Below are positions 34,401 through 40,980 of a stretch of 40,980 bases of DNA, piece by piece. The notes beneath the pieces are model-generated. The model was not told the DNA's origin and ran no database searches. It was given only the letters and a program-made list of their open reading frames with translations. Source of the DNA: an uncultured Spartobacteria bacterium (GTDB lineage: Bacteria > Verrucomicrobiota > Verrucomicrobiia > Chthoniobacterales > Chthoniobacteraceae); assembly GCA_903929475.1 (NCBI GenBank), contig CAIYUV010000002.1, positions 1 through 40,980 on the forward strand, written 5' to 3'. A program made the translations under genes and the position numbers. The stretch's first letter is position 1. Each line of letters starts with the position of its first letter.

Positions 34401-35278
34401 ATCACGACAAACATCCCAGCCCCATCGTCTTCGAAGGTAATGCGCCTGCCGACCTTCGCGAAAACGATCTCATTACCGCTGCACTCGCAACTGCGCCGAC
34501 AAAAGCGCCGCCCGCGTCGCGTTGCTGGCTCGGCGCGCCCAATTCGATCAAAGGCCCAACCGAGGTTGTCTTCCGCCGTCAAAGTGGAAATCACCTGCTC
34601 ATCGTCGGCCAACGCGAAGAGGCTGCGCTTTCCATCATCGGCGTCTCGATGCTCGCACTCGCAGCGCAGCATCCAGTCGGCACGGCAAAATTCGTTCTGC
34701 TCCACGGCGCAAATCCCGGCTCGCCGGATGAGGAGTTCATCGGACGAATCGCCGCCGCGATTCCGCATGAAATCAAAATCGCACGAGGAAACGATATCGC
34801 GGAGGTGATGAGCGAAATCGCGGCGACGCAGAAGGCGCGCGCTGCCGGGGAACAAAACGAATCTGCGCCGAGCGTGTTCTTTTTCATCCACGGTCTGCAC
34901 AAATTCAAAAAGCTCCGCCACGAGGACGACTTCTCGTTTTCCTCCGGCGACTGCGAAGCAAGTCCCGGCAGCCAGTTCATAGACATCATCACCGAGGGCA
35001 GCACACACGGCATCCACATCATCGCCACGGTGGACACCTTCAATAACGTGAACCGCGCCATGTCACGAAAGGCGCTGACGGAATTTGAAATGCGCGTCGT
35101 TTTCCAAATGGGCGCGAATGACTCCGCGAGCCTCATTGATTCGCCAAAGGCCAGCACGCTCGGCCTGCACCGTGCGCTCTACTACAATGAGCAGGAAGGA
35201 ACGCTGGAAACTTTCCGCCCCTACGCAATGCCGGATTCCGGGTGGATAAGTGCGGCCGCGGAAAAGCTCGCGCGTTAA
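31415..35278 (+). CDS. FtsK/SpoIIIE-type membrane ATPase, EccC/EssC-like
   Basis: The 1287-residue protein starts at GTG 31415. Residues 1-205 are charged helix or coiled coil. Two membrane helices follow (about 213-238 and 241-265), then another coiled-coil segment to about 430. Then come three FtsK/SpoIIIE-like modules. The first (about 480-680) lacks a Walker A. The middle one is complete: Walker A 761-769 (GKTGSGKST), LIDFKKGVEF, Walker B with Asp869-Glu870 (LLLIDEFQEFF), then RIVRQGRAFGIHVLLGSQSLGG. The third (about 1045-1210) has the fold-like phrase HLLIVGQREEA but no Lys/Ser loop. Two helices plus a tandem ATPase string match the motor of type VII secretion, which binds WXG100 substrates. 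FHA domains of EssC are absent. Chromosome-type FtsK is less likely, as the gamma domain and 4-TM start are missing. It converges on ispD with a 4-bp overlap. Confidence 0.9.
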   Translation: MNSGQNLCVNRSLKLLAQLKQTVVDFGKKEEQIVRDLRAKRHALTRKQYDATARMNEKFAAQAGEVESAYQHEERRIHSLHDGRAARIKRMQTTALRTLPRRAQDAKGNWLGSLQMRQINADRSRLAGLETADVTASKFTAKLAEKAEALASLEYCASEFFSGYGAFRNLLTHNVDSPLEGNLSELYDLLRQHVSTSDEQLVAFRKFPLPRIFATLPLAVILPFIIAGAVIAAFALGIHSAAGIGIGFGGGVLFLVIFCGLYLAGRQQAAPTAEAIATALAKARNTHAACAAVAANEHRHARDHVEEEFARTKAAIDEQWSEAGGIEAKFEKAARNKLDAQVPRALAKNEALMRPKLQRIESERASRLEQINREAETCKSQVTATHTAETAALDADEKLLTETLSLDWNRTVTPIHEAIHAMNDTTAASFPAWDSAFAEKWLPPKTFTPAAKFAHLDLDLASAMPKQLVMPGGAHVSVPLALSFPDQGSLLFETNDSGNETVLSTLNNIILRLLSTTPPGKLSFTIIDPVGLGQSFAGLMHLSDYEESLINRRIWTQRDQIEERLAELSEHIEKVIQMYLRNEYETITQYNEQAGSVAEKYYFLVVSDFPSGFSETTAKRLQSIATSGARCGVFTLIHWDQRQPLPDGFAVDELRKSSVCIRAENGTLALSREQAQLGAKLVFDPPPHPDLAAALVHKIGKNSIDSNRVEVPFAQIAPPPAEMWTGDTTQELRVAIGRTGATKMQMLAIGKGTRQHALFAGKTGSGKSTLFHVIITNLALACSPDQVEFYLIDFKKGVEFKCYATKRLPHARVVAIESDREFALSVLQRVDEELKRRGDIFRKMGVQDIAGYKRAGGTEPMPRTLLLIDEFQEFFVDNDTIAQTASLLFDRIVRQGRAFGIHVLLGSQSLGGAYSLARATLGQMVIRVALQCNEADAYLIMDDSNSAPRLLSRPGEGIYNDAGGALEGNSPFQVVWLPDDERDEWLDKVSALAAQHHDKHPSPIVFEGNAPADLRENDLITAALATAPTKAPPASRCWLGAPNSIKGPTEVVFRRQSGNHLLIVGQREEAALSIIGVSMLALAAQHPVGTAKFVLLHGANPGSPDEEFIGRIAAAIPHEIKIARGNDIAEVMSEIAATQKARAAGEQNESAPSVFFFIHGLHKFKKLRHEDDFSFSSGDCEASPGSQFIDIITEGSTHGIHIIATVDTFNNVNRAMSRKALTEFEMRVVFQMGANDSASLIDSPKASTLGLHRALYYNEQEGTLETFRPYAMPDSGWISAAAEKLAR

Positions 35279-35976
35279 ATCACGGGCCTGTCTTTACCTG
35301 CTCGGATGTCGAGCACCTGCTCGGCGAGCGGCAGGTCGCGGGGGAATGTGATTTTGAAATTGTAGTCGTCGTTGCGTAGCAGTGCGACGCGCTTGCCGAG
35401 TTTCTGCACCGCGCTCACTTCATCGGTCACGAGTTCGTTGCGCGCCATGAGCGCGGCGTAGGCCTGGAGGATGAGCGCGCTGCTGAAAACCTGCGGCGTT
35501 TGCATCGCCCACAAGTTTTCGCGCTCGACGCTCTCGGTCACCAGTTGTTCGTAGGATGCACGCTTGACCGTGTCCGGCACCGGCGCTGCGCAGCAGGCGG
35601 AGCCGTGCTTTTTTGCGAGTTCGATGCATTCGCTGATCAACTTCGGCGTCACCAGCGGGCGCGCCCCGTCGTGAATCGCCACATACTGACTGCCTTCGCT
35701 TTTCACCGCTTTCAGCCCGTTCCAAACGGAAAGATGCCGCTCAGCTCCACCAGCGACGACGCTATGCACTTTCGTGAGTTTTTCAGCACGCACGAGCTTC
35801 TCCACCTCGGCGATGTGCTCCTCGCGCGTGACGACGAGAATTTCATCCACGCTCTCGCAGTTCTGGAACGCCGCGAGCGACCAGTAGAGAACGGGCCTGC
35901 CGTGCAGTAGCGTGAAAATCTTGTCGAACCCCATGCGGCGACTGCTCCCGGCGGCGACGATGATGGCGCTGATCAT
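35275..35976 (-). CDS. ispD: 2-C-methyl-D-erythritol 4-phosphate cytidylyltransferase
   Basis: IspD couples MEP to CTP in the non-mevalonate isoprenoid pathway. The 233-residue protein has the nucleotide loop AIIVAAGSSRRMGFDK, VAGGAERHLSVWNGL, AIHDGARPLV, PVPDTVKRA, the Thr-Pro-Gln of QTPQVF, and TDEVSAVQKLG. Its ATG overlaps the yqeY stop by 4 bp. Confidence 0.96.
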   Translation of the reverse strand: MISAIIVAAGSSRRMGFDKIFTLLHGRPVLYWSLAAFQNCESVDEILVVTREEHIAEVEKLVRAEKLTKVHSVVAGGAERHLSVWNGLKAVKSEGSQYVAIHDGARPLVTPKLISECIELAKKHGSACCAAPVPDTVKRASYEQLVTESVERENLWAMQTPQVFSSALILQAYAALMARNELVTDEVSAVQKLGKRVALLRNDDYNFKITFPRDLPLAEQVLDIRAGKDRPVI

Positions 35977-36425
35977 GGCAGCAGTTTTCCCACAACGGCT
36001 GAAAGCGCACGGCCATCCGCGCGTCCTGCTGCGCGCTCGCCTGCTGCTTTCATGACCGCGCCCATTTGCGCTTTCGATGTCGCGCTGAGTTCCGCGATGA
36101 CTGCGCGGACAAGCGCCTCGATTTCCTCCTGTGATAGCGCCTTCGGCAAATAAGCGGACAGCACCTCCGCCTCGCTGCGTTCCTTCGCAACGAGGTCTGC
36201 GCGCCCGCCTTTCTCGAAGCTCTCGATGCTGTCGTGGCGCTTTTTGAGTTCCTTGCGGATGATCGCCATCGCCATCGCATCGTCCACCGCTTCGTCGGCA
36301 ATCCCCTTCTCCATCGCCGTGGCTTTCATCGCGCTTTTCAAGCCGCGCAGCACGAGCAGGCGGTCGGCAGCGCGCGCACGCATGGCGTCTTTGATGTCGT
36401 TTTCTAGTTGGGAAAGCAGGCTCAT
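35973..36425 (-). CDS. yqeY: GatB/YqeY domain protein
   Basis: The 150-residue all-helical protein is homologous to the tail domain of the GatB amidotransferase subunit: LENDIKDAMRARAADRLLVLRGLKSA, then IRKELKKRHDSIESF, LSAYLPKALSQEEIEALV and GAVMKA. The biochemical role of stand-alone YqeY is not settled; tRNA binding is often suggested. It is coupled to ispD by an ATGA overlap. Confidence 0.93.
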   Translation of the reverse strand: MSLLSQLENDIKDAMRARAADRLLVLRGLKSAMKATAMEKGIADEAVDDAMAMAIIRKELKKRHDSIESFEKGGRADLVAKERSEAEVLSAYLPKALSQEEIEALVRAVIAELSATSKAQMGAVMKAAGERAAGRADGRALSAVVGKLLP

Positions 36426-36458
36426 ATGCGGGACACTAGCGGCGGAGCGGCGGTGGCC

Positions 36459-37313
36459 TCAATCCCGAAACACGACCGTGCGTTTTCCGTGAAGTAGCAC
36501 GCGATCCGCGAGGTGCCAGCGCACGCCGCGAGAAAGGGCCTGACGCTCGCAATCGCGCCCGAGCCGCAACAAATCCTCCGTCGAGTGGAAGTGCTCCACG
36601 CGGATCACCTCCTGTTCGAGAATCGGCCCGGCATCCAGTTCCGCCGTCACGTAGTGGCAGGTCGCGCCGATGAGTTTCACCCCGCGCTCCCACGCACGTT
36701 GATACGGATTTGCACCGACGAACGATGGCAGGAACGAGTGGTGAATATTGATCACGCGCCCTTCCCATCGCGCACAAAGATCCTCGGGCACCACCTGCAT
36801 GTAACGCGCGAGCACCACCAAATCCGCACCAGCTTCTTCCCACAGCCGCTCTATCTTCGCGAAAGCCGCCGCCTTTCCCTCCGCGCTCACAGGCACGTAG
36901 TGAAAAGGAATCCCCTCACGCTCGACGACCTCGCGGAAGTCCTCATGGTTCCCAATCACACACGCGATGTCGCAGCCCAATTCCCCCGCCCTCCATCGCC
37001 AAAGTAATTCCGACAGGCAGTGCCCGAGGCGAGAGACCATGAGCACCACGCGCATCTTGTCGCCTTCGCGGCGGATGCTCCATTGCGCGCCGAGTTCCGC
37101 CGCGACCGGTGCAAACGTAGCACGCAGATCCGCCAGCGGCACGCGCAGTGTCTGCGTCTCGACTGCCATCCGTGTAAAAAACCAGCCCGCTTCCAAGTCG
37201 GTGAACTGATGCACCTCGTCGAGATTACCTCCGTGCTCGGCAATGAATGCAGTGAGCCGCGCGAGCAGTCCCACATGATCGGGACAGGAAAGTTTTAGAA
37301 GTGTGGTGGGCAT
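36459..37313 (-). CDS. purU: Formyltetrahydrofolate deformylase
   Basis: PurU hydrolyses 10-formyl-THF to formate and THF, supplying formate and balancing one-carbon pools. I start at ATG 37313 (MPTTLLKLSCPDHVG), giving 284 residues; the frame opens at 37397 but that part precedes the ACT domain. An N-terminal ACT domain (about 1-80) is followed by a formyltransferase-fold domain with ARYMQVVP, the catalytic-site INIHHSFLPSF and GATCHYVTAELDAGPI, the last holding the conserved Asp. The length is typical. It diverges from the aminotransferase gene over 95 bp. Confidence 0.95.
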   Translation of the reverse strand: MPTTLLKLSCPDHVGLLARLTAFIAEHGGNLDEVHQFTDLEAGWFFTRMAVETQTLRVPLADLRATFAPVAAELGAQWSIRREGDKMRVVLMVSRLGHCLSELLWRWRAGELGCDIACVIGNHEDFREVVEREGIPFHYVPVSAEGKAAAFAKIERLWEEAGADLVVLARYMQVVPEDLCARWEGRVINIHHSFLPSFVGANPYQRAWERGVKLIGATCHYVTAELDAGPILEQEVIRVEHFHSTEDLLRLGRDCERQALSRGVRWHLADRVLLHGKRTVVFRD

Positions 37314-37408
37314 ATCGTGGAGTGAAAGCGGGCGACACTTGCAGGCGCAAACCGTTTTCTCGAAGAACAATCTCGACGCGACGCGCCCGGTTCGCATCTG
37401 TTTCCACC

Positions 37409-38530
37409 ATGCAAGTCCCGCTTTTGGATCTCCGCGCTCAATATGCGCCGCTGAAAAAACAGTTCATGTCCGCCATTGAGGAAGTGTGCGATTCGCAGGC
37501 GCTCGTGCTCGGACCGAAAACGGAGGCTTTTGAAAAAGCCGTTGCCGCCTACTGTGGCGCGCCTCACGCCATCGCGTGCAGCAGTGGGACGGATGCGCAA
37601 CTCATGCTCCTCATGGCGCTCGGCATCGGGCCGGGCGACGCGGTTCTCACGACGCCCTACACATTTTTCGCCACGGCGAGCAGCATCTCGCGCGTCGGGG
37701 CGCGGCCCGTTTTTGCGGATATTGATCCGGTGACTTACAATCTCTGCCCGCGCTCGGCGGCGGAGGTTTTGAAAAAGACACCCAACGTGAAGGCCATCGT
37801 GCCCGTGCATCTTTACGGCTGCTGCGCGGACATGGCGGCGTTCGTTGAGTTGGGAAAAGCGCACGGCATCCCAGCTCTCGAAGACGCAGCGCAAGCGCTC
37901 GGCGCGTCCCATCCGCTCGGCGGCGCTGGAGCCATCAGCGAGGCGGGATGGTTTTCATTTTACCCAACGAAAAATCTCGGCGCATTTGGCGACGCCGGCA
38001 TGGTCGTCTGCCGCGACGACACGCTCGCGAAAAAACTGCGCGCCCTTCGCAACCACGGCATGGAGGTGCGCTATTATCATCAATGGATCGGCGGCAACTT
38101 CCGCATTGATGCCATCCAGAGCGCCGTGCTCAGCGTGAAGCTCCCGCACCTCGATACGTGGAGCGCAGGCCGTCGTGAGCGCGCTGCTGTTTATCGAAAA
38201 GCATTCGCCAGCCTCCCGCTCACGCTGCCCGTGGAACCGTGGGCCGCGAGCGGTCTGGCAAATCACCACATCTACAACCAGTTCATCGTGCGCACGCCAA
38301 AGCGTGAGGCACTGCGCACACATCTCACCGCCGCCGGCGTGGCCACGGAAATTTACTACCCGCTCTCGCTCCACCAGCAGGCGTGCTTCCGCGATCTCGG
38401 TTATCGCGAAGGCGACTTCCCCGAATCCGAAAGAGCCGCACGTGAAACACTCGCGCTGCCCATTTTTCCTGAGCTGACGAGCGATCAGCAGAATTACGTA
38501 ATTTCGAAGGTGGCCGAGTTCTTTGCGTAG
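37409..38530 (+). CDS. DegT/DnrJ/EryC1-family sugar aminotransferase
   Basis: I start at ATG 37409 (MQVPLLDLRAQYAPLK), the normal family start; the frame opens at 37301 on the antisense of purU. The PLP enzyme of 373 residues has CSSGTDAQLMLLMALGIG, the PYTFFATASSISRVGARPVFADID segment, the EDAAQALGA Asp that pairs with the PLP nitrogen, and the Schiff-base Lys in FYPTKNLGAFGDAG. It aminates a keto-sugar nucleotide, supplying amino sugars for surface polysaccharide; the exact sugar is not decidable. A very strong terminator follows. Confidence 0.93.
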   Translation: MQVPLLDLRAQYAPLKKQFMSAIEEVCDSQALVLGPKTEAFEKAVAAYCGAPHAIACSSGTDAQLMLLMALGIGPGDAVLTTPYTFFATASSISRVGARPVFADIDPVTYNLCPRSAAEVLKKTPNVKAIVPVHLYGCCADMAAFVELGKAHGIPALEDAAQALGASHPLGGAGAISEAGWFSFYPTKNLGAFGDAGMVVCRDDTLAKKLRALRNHGMEVRYYHQWIGGNFRIDAIQSAVLSVKLPHLDTWSAGRRERAAVYRKAFASLPLTLPVEPWAASGLANHHIYNQFIVRTPKREALRTHLTAAGVATEIYYPLSLHQQACFRDLGYREGDFPESERAARETLALPIFPELTSDQQNYVISKVAEFFA

Positions 38531-38553
38531 CCCACTCGCCCCTCGTAAAATCA

Positions 38554-38632
38554 GCAGAAGGGTGGGGAGCCGAGTCGGTTGTTCCCCCCAGAATCCGACC
38601 CAGTCATCCCCACCCTTCTGCCGCGCTTTTTT
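38554..38632 (+). terminator. Long perfect-stem rho-independent terminator
   Basis: Arms at 38554-38568 (GCAGAAGGGTGGGGA) and 38607-38621 pair perfectly over 15 bp. An inner GTCGG/CCGAC pair sits inside the loop, and a run of six T follows at 38627-38632. It ends the aminotransferase transcript and insulates the oxidoreductase gene. Confidence 0.93.
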
Positions 38633-38731
38633 GTCGCGACAATTCGGAGGAGATACCTGCCCATAGGGCATGACAAGGGCTTTTTTGTGAAAGTTTTTGC
38701 ACCTTTCTCAACCACCGAGTATGCCGATTTT

Positions 38732-39811
38732 ATGTCTCACCAAAAGTCCGACGGAATGAACTACGCCCCTGTCGGAAAACCCACGCCTGTGGTGAAACCG
38801 GGCGAGTTCGTCTTTGCAGCCGTGGCTCTCGATCACGGTCACATCTACGGCCAGTGTCAGGGCCTCACCGAGGCTGGGGGCGAGTGCCGCTATGTATTCG
38901 ACCCAGACCCGGCGAAGGTGGAGAAATTCCGCGAGAAGTTTCCGTCTGCAAAACCACTTCGCTCGCTCGATGAAGTCTTCGACCAGACCGATGTGCGCCT
39001 CATCGCCGCCGCCGCAATCCCCAACGAACGCGGTCCCCTCGGCTGCCGTGTGCTCGACGCGGGCCTTGATTACTTCACCGACAAAACTCCATTCACCACG
39101 CTGGAACAACTCGCAGAAGCCCGCGCGACCGTCGCACGCACGAGGAAAAAATACATGGTCTATTACAGCGAACGACTGCACGTGGAGGCGAGTGTGCGCG
39201 CAGGGCAATTGATCGAGCAGGGTGCCATCGGGCGCGTCGTGCAAGTCATGGGCATCGGTCCCCACCGCAGCAATCCGGCAACACGTCCCTCATGGTTTTG
39301 GAGTCGGGAAAAATGCGGGGGCATTCTCACCGACATCGGCTCGCACCAATTCGAGCAGTTCCTGACATATAGCGGGGCGACCTCTGCGCAAGTCGTTCAC
39401 GCTGCCGTCGCAAACTACCACCACAAGGAGCACCCGGAATTTGAAGACTGGGGCGAAGTCAACCTGCTAGGCAACAACGGCGCGACCAACTATGTGCGCA
39501 TAGACTGGCTGAACCCACAGGGCCTGCGCGCATGGGGCGACGGACGCACCTTCATCCTCGGCACGAAGGGCTACATCGAAGTGCGCAAGTATCTGAACGT
39601 CGCCACCGACGCCGAGGGCGACCACCTTTTCCTCGTGGACGACTCCGGCGAACATCACATCCGCTGCGCTGGAAAAGTCGGGTTCCCATTTTTCGGCCAG
39701 CTCATTCTCGACTGCCTGAACAGAACCGAGAACGCGATGGCACAGGAACACACATTCCTAGCAGCCGAACTTGCACTGCAAGCGCAGGCGGCGGCGAAAC
39801 GCATCGAGTAG
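38732..39811 (+). CDS. Gfo/Idh/MocA-family oxidoreductase
   Basis: I start at ATG 38732 (MSHQKSDGMNYAPVG), giving 359 residues; the frame opens at 38579 inside the terminator loop, so the longer form is unlikely. An N-terminal Rossmann fold (FVFAAVALDHGHIYGQCQGL, then FDPDPAKVEKF) is followed by the DKTPFTT segment that replaces the usual E-K-P catalytic motif, and a beta-sheet dimer domain with GGILTDIGSHQFEQFL holding the conserved His. The GxGxxG loop is altered to DHGHIYG. It is expected to oxidise or reduce a sugar or cyclitol with NAD(P); the substrate is unknown. No signal peptide. Confidence 0.88.
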   Translation: MSHQKSDGMNYAPVGKPTPVVKPGEFVFAAVALDHGHIYGQCQGLTEAGGECRYVFDPDPAKVEKFREKFPSAKPLRSLDEVFDQTDVRLIAAAAIPNERGPLGCRVLDAGLDYFTDKTPFTTLEQLAEARATVARTRKKYMVYYSERLHVEASVRAGQLIEQGAIGRVVQVMGIGPHRSNPATRPSWFWSREKCGGILTDIGSHQFEQFLTYSGATSAQVVHAAVANYHHKEHPEFEDWGEVNLLGNNGATNYVRIDWLNPQGLRAWGDGRTFILGTKGYIEVRKYLNVATDAEGDHLFLVDDSGEHHIRCAGKVGFPFFGQLILDCLNRTENAMAQEHTFLAAELALQAQAAAKRIE

Positions 39812-40102
39812 GACGATCTACACTCACACTGCTTGAAAGGATTGGCGCGTAGCCCAGCAATAACGGTAGCCGTGTGCAAGGAGCGAAGCGACGCAGCCCA
39901 CGGATCGCCGGAGACATCCGTGCACCGCGTATGCGGTGCGACAAACGGTGCCACGTGAATGGTCGCGCCGACTACGCGGCGCTTGCCGTTTGTGTTTCTT
40001 TCCGTGGGTTTTGCTGCGCTTTACCCACGGCTGCCGATGTCGCTGGCGCTACGCGCCACATGGCGGCCCGACTGTAGAAATCGAGTAGGACGCCCTACAC
40101 TT
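39803..40102. repeat. Non-coding insert bounded by 22-bp direct repeats
   Basis: ATCGAGTAGGACG-nn-CTACACT occurs at 39803-39824 and 40081-40102, with 20 of 22 bases identical. Each copy contains a stop codon: that of the oxidoreductase in the first and that of the basic DNA-binding protein (minus strand) in the second. The roughly 256 bp between them has no gene but carries internal inverted pairs (GACGCAGCCCACGGA with TCCGTGGGTTTTGCTGCG, and CACCGC-GTAT-GCGGTG). It resembles a small non-autonomous mobile or repetitive element, or a local duplication. Confidence 0.75.
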
Positions 40103-40766
40103 CGAGAACGTAGTGCGACTCGCCGACTTTTTTGATCGCCTTATTTTTGCGGCCAGTCGTCGCGAACCAAATAAAGAGATTGCGACGTTTGGTGCCGAGT
40201 TTCTCGGCGAGGCTGGCCACCTTGATACCGTCTTTGCCTGCGGCAGTAAGTGCGGACATAATTTTCGCTGCGAGTTCCCCGCGCTTGCTCAGCGGGCGTG
40301 TGCTGCGTTTTTTACGACCTCCTTTGCCTTTCGCACTCGCCTTCGCCTTCGGTCCGGCGAGCGCGGATTTTGGCAGAGCGCCTTCGATACGATAACGCGC
40401 CTCGCCGATTTTCTTGATAGGAAGCCTTTTCACCGCGGCCTGAAACCACGAATGGATGTTCGCCGCCTTCGTCCCCAGCGTAGCCGCCAAATCCCTCACA
40501 CGCACCCCCGCGCTGCCCGCCGCTGTGAGCGCCCGGAGCACCTGCGCCTTGAGCGCACCACGCTTGGTTTTTCTACGTCCTACAGCACGCGCACCAGCCG
40601 CGACCACTGCGCCGGTTGCAACCGCCCCGTCATCATCAAAAAGCCGACTTTTGATGTTTGAAAGCTGCGAATGTAGTTGATCCAGCTTTGCTTGCAAATT
40701 GGCGCGCTGCTCCTCAAGTGCGATGGCTTGTTTGTATAGTGCTATGCGTGAATTGAGTGTTTTCAT
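40095..40766 (-). CDS. Basic DNA-binding protein with duplicated winged-helix-like domain
   Basis: The 223-residue product has an N-terminal coiled coil (about 8-42, IALYKQAIALEEQRANLQ). Two copies of a helix-turn-helix domain follow (about 69-128 and 161-222): KRGALKAQVLRALTAAG...GTKAANIHSWF...IKKIGEARYRIEG matches KRGELAAKIMSALTAAG...GTKRRNLFIWF...IKKVGESHYVLEV. The linkers are rich in Lys, Ala and Gly (AKASAKGKGGRKKR), as in nucleoid or histone-like proteins. It should bind DNA, perhaps bridging two sites as an oligomer. No recognised family name. Its stop codon lies in the 22-bp direct repeat. Confidence 0.75.
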   Translation of the reverse strand: MKTLNSRIALYKQAIALEEQRANLQAKLDQLHSQLSNIKSRLFDDDGAVATGAVVAAGARAVGRRKTKRGALKAQVLRALTAAGSAGVRVRDLAATLGTKAANIHSWFQAAVKRLPIKKIGEARYRIEGALPKSALAGPKAKASAKGKGGRKKRSTRPLSKRGELAAKIMSALTAAGKDGIKVASLAEKLGTKRRNLFIWFATTGRKNKAIKKVGESHYVLEV

Positions 40767-40980
40767 TCATAGGGCTTTTGGCTGCTTTATCCGTTCACCG
40801 CAAGACTGAATTGCTAGCCATATAAAGGCGTCCGCCTTACTAAGGAAACGCTGAATAAAGCGGTGATCGTCTGAAAGTTTTCTGGACGGCTGTTTTTTGT
40901 CTAACGAGTGGGAGTGGTATGTGGATTTTTGGACGCGAGAGGTGCGCGACGGGGCAATTAGTTGGTTGTTTTTGATAGGA
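40767..40980. other. Right-end sequence without an assignable gene
   Basis: The last 214 bp hold an AT-richer stretch that probably contains the promoter of the DNA-binding protein. There is also a GGAAACGCTGAATAAAG word near 40842-40858 that reminds me of insertion-sequence ends. A short plus-strand frame from ATG 40919 runs off the window. None of these can be assigned. Confidence 0.3.

Noticed and set aside
33722-35017. 431-codon minus-strand frame.
   Set aside because: Antisense to the middle and third ATPase modules; no family resemblance.
40842-40858. Insertion-sequence terminal repeat (GGAAACGCTGAATAAAG).
   Set aside because: Only one end is visible and no transposase frame can be supported in the window.

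Overview
The window reads as chromosomal DNA of a GC-rich Gram-negative (diderm) bacterium of the PVC group, most likely a Verrucomicrobiota member. This is inferred from content. There is a giant autotransporter-type beta-strand-repeat protein, a cytochrome c/HEAT/beta-propeller protein of the kind typical of PVC bacteria, Kdo and heptose genes that imply an LPS outer membrane, an RsmH with a long N-terminal extension, few recognisable Shine-Dalgarno sites, and intergenic inverted repeats built on ACGGAT, CAGATG and CACAGAG words. There is no rRNA or CRISPR array and no complete transposase gene. One tRNA gene is present (initiator tRNA-fMet).

Left part (1-12232, minus strand): the N-terminal 2,500 or so codons of a giant secreted repeat protein, whose 3' end lies outside the window, preceded by an 11-bp tandem repeat. 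Next come a YkgJ-type cysteine-cluster protein and a gmhB-kdsB-pyrG block (heptose phosphatase, CMP-Kdo synthetase, CTP synthase) that links CTP supply to LPS precursor synthesis. A secreted putative cysteine peptidase follows, flanked by 55-bp direct repeats.

Middle (12430-28852): mostly housekeeping and metabolic genes in short units on alternating strands. They are TerC, a TPR-sulfotransferase next to a broken relative of the giant repeat protein, a translationally coupled SGNH hydrolase-rsmH-ldhA trio, mazG, trpC, a GAF protein, a small membrane-anchored protein, a 21-bp (heptapeptide) repeat ORF, a Tat-exported sugar isomerase-like protein, citrate synthase, an isolated McsB-type arginine kinase, the PVC cytochrome protein and tRNA-fMet.

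The most interesting block is 28966-35278. An NtrC-type regulator is followed by four tightly packed genes: a WXG100 protein, a 173-residue coiled-coil protein, a 70-residue protein that repeats the WXG100 signature, and a 1287-residue membrane-anchored FtsK/SpoIIIE ATPase resembling EccC/EssC. This looks like a minimal type VII (ESX)-like secretion module in a diderm. It has a coiled-coil N-terminus instead of FHA domains, and no recognisable EccB/D/E, EsaA or mycosin genes.

Right part (35275-40980): ispD-yqeY (overlapping), purU, a DegT-type sugar aminotransferase with a very strong terminator, a Gfo/Idh/MocA oxidoreductase, a 22-bp-repeat-bounded non-coding insert, and a basic DNA-binding protein with two copies of a winged-helix-like domain.
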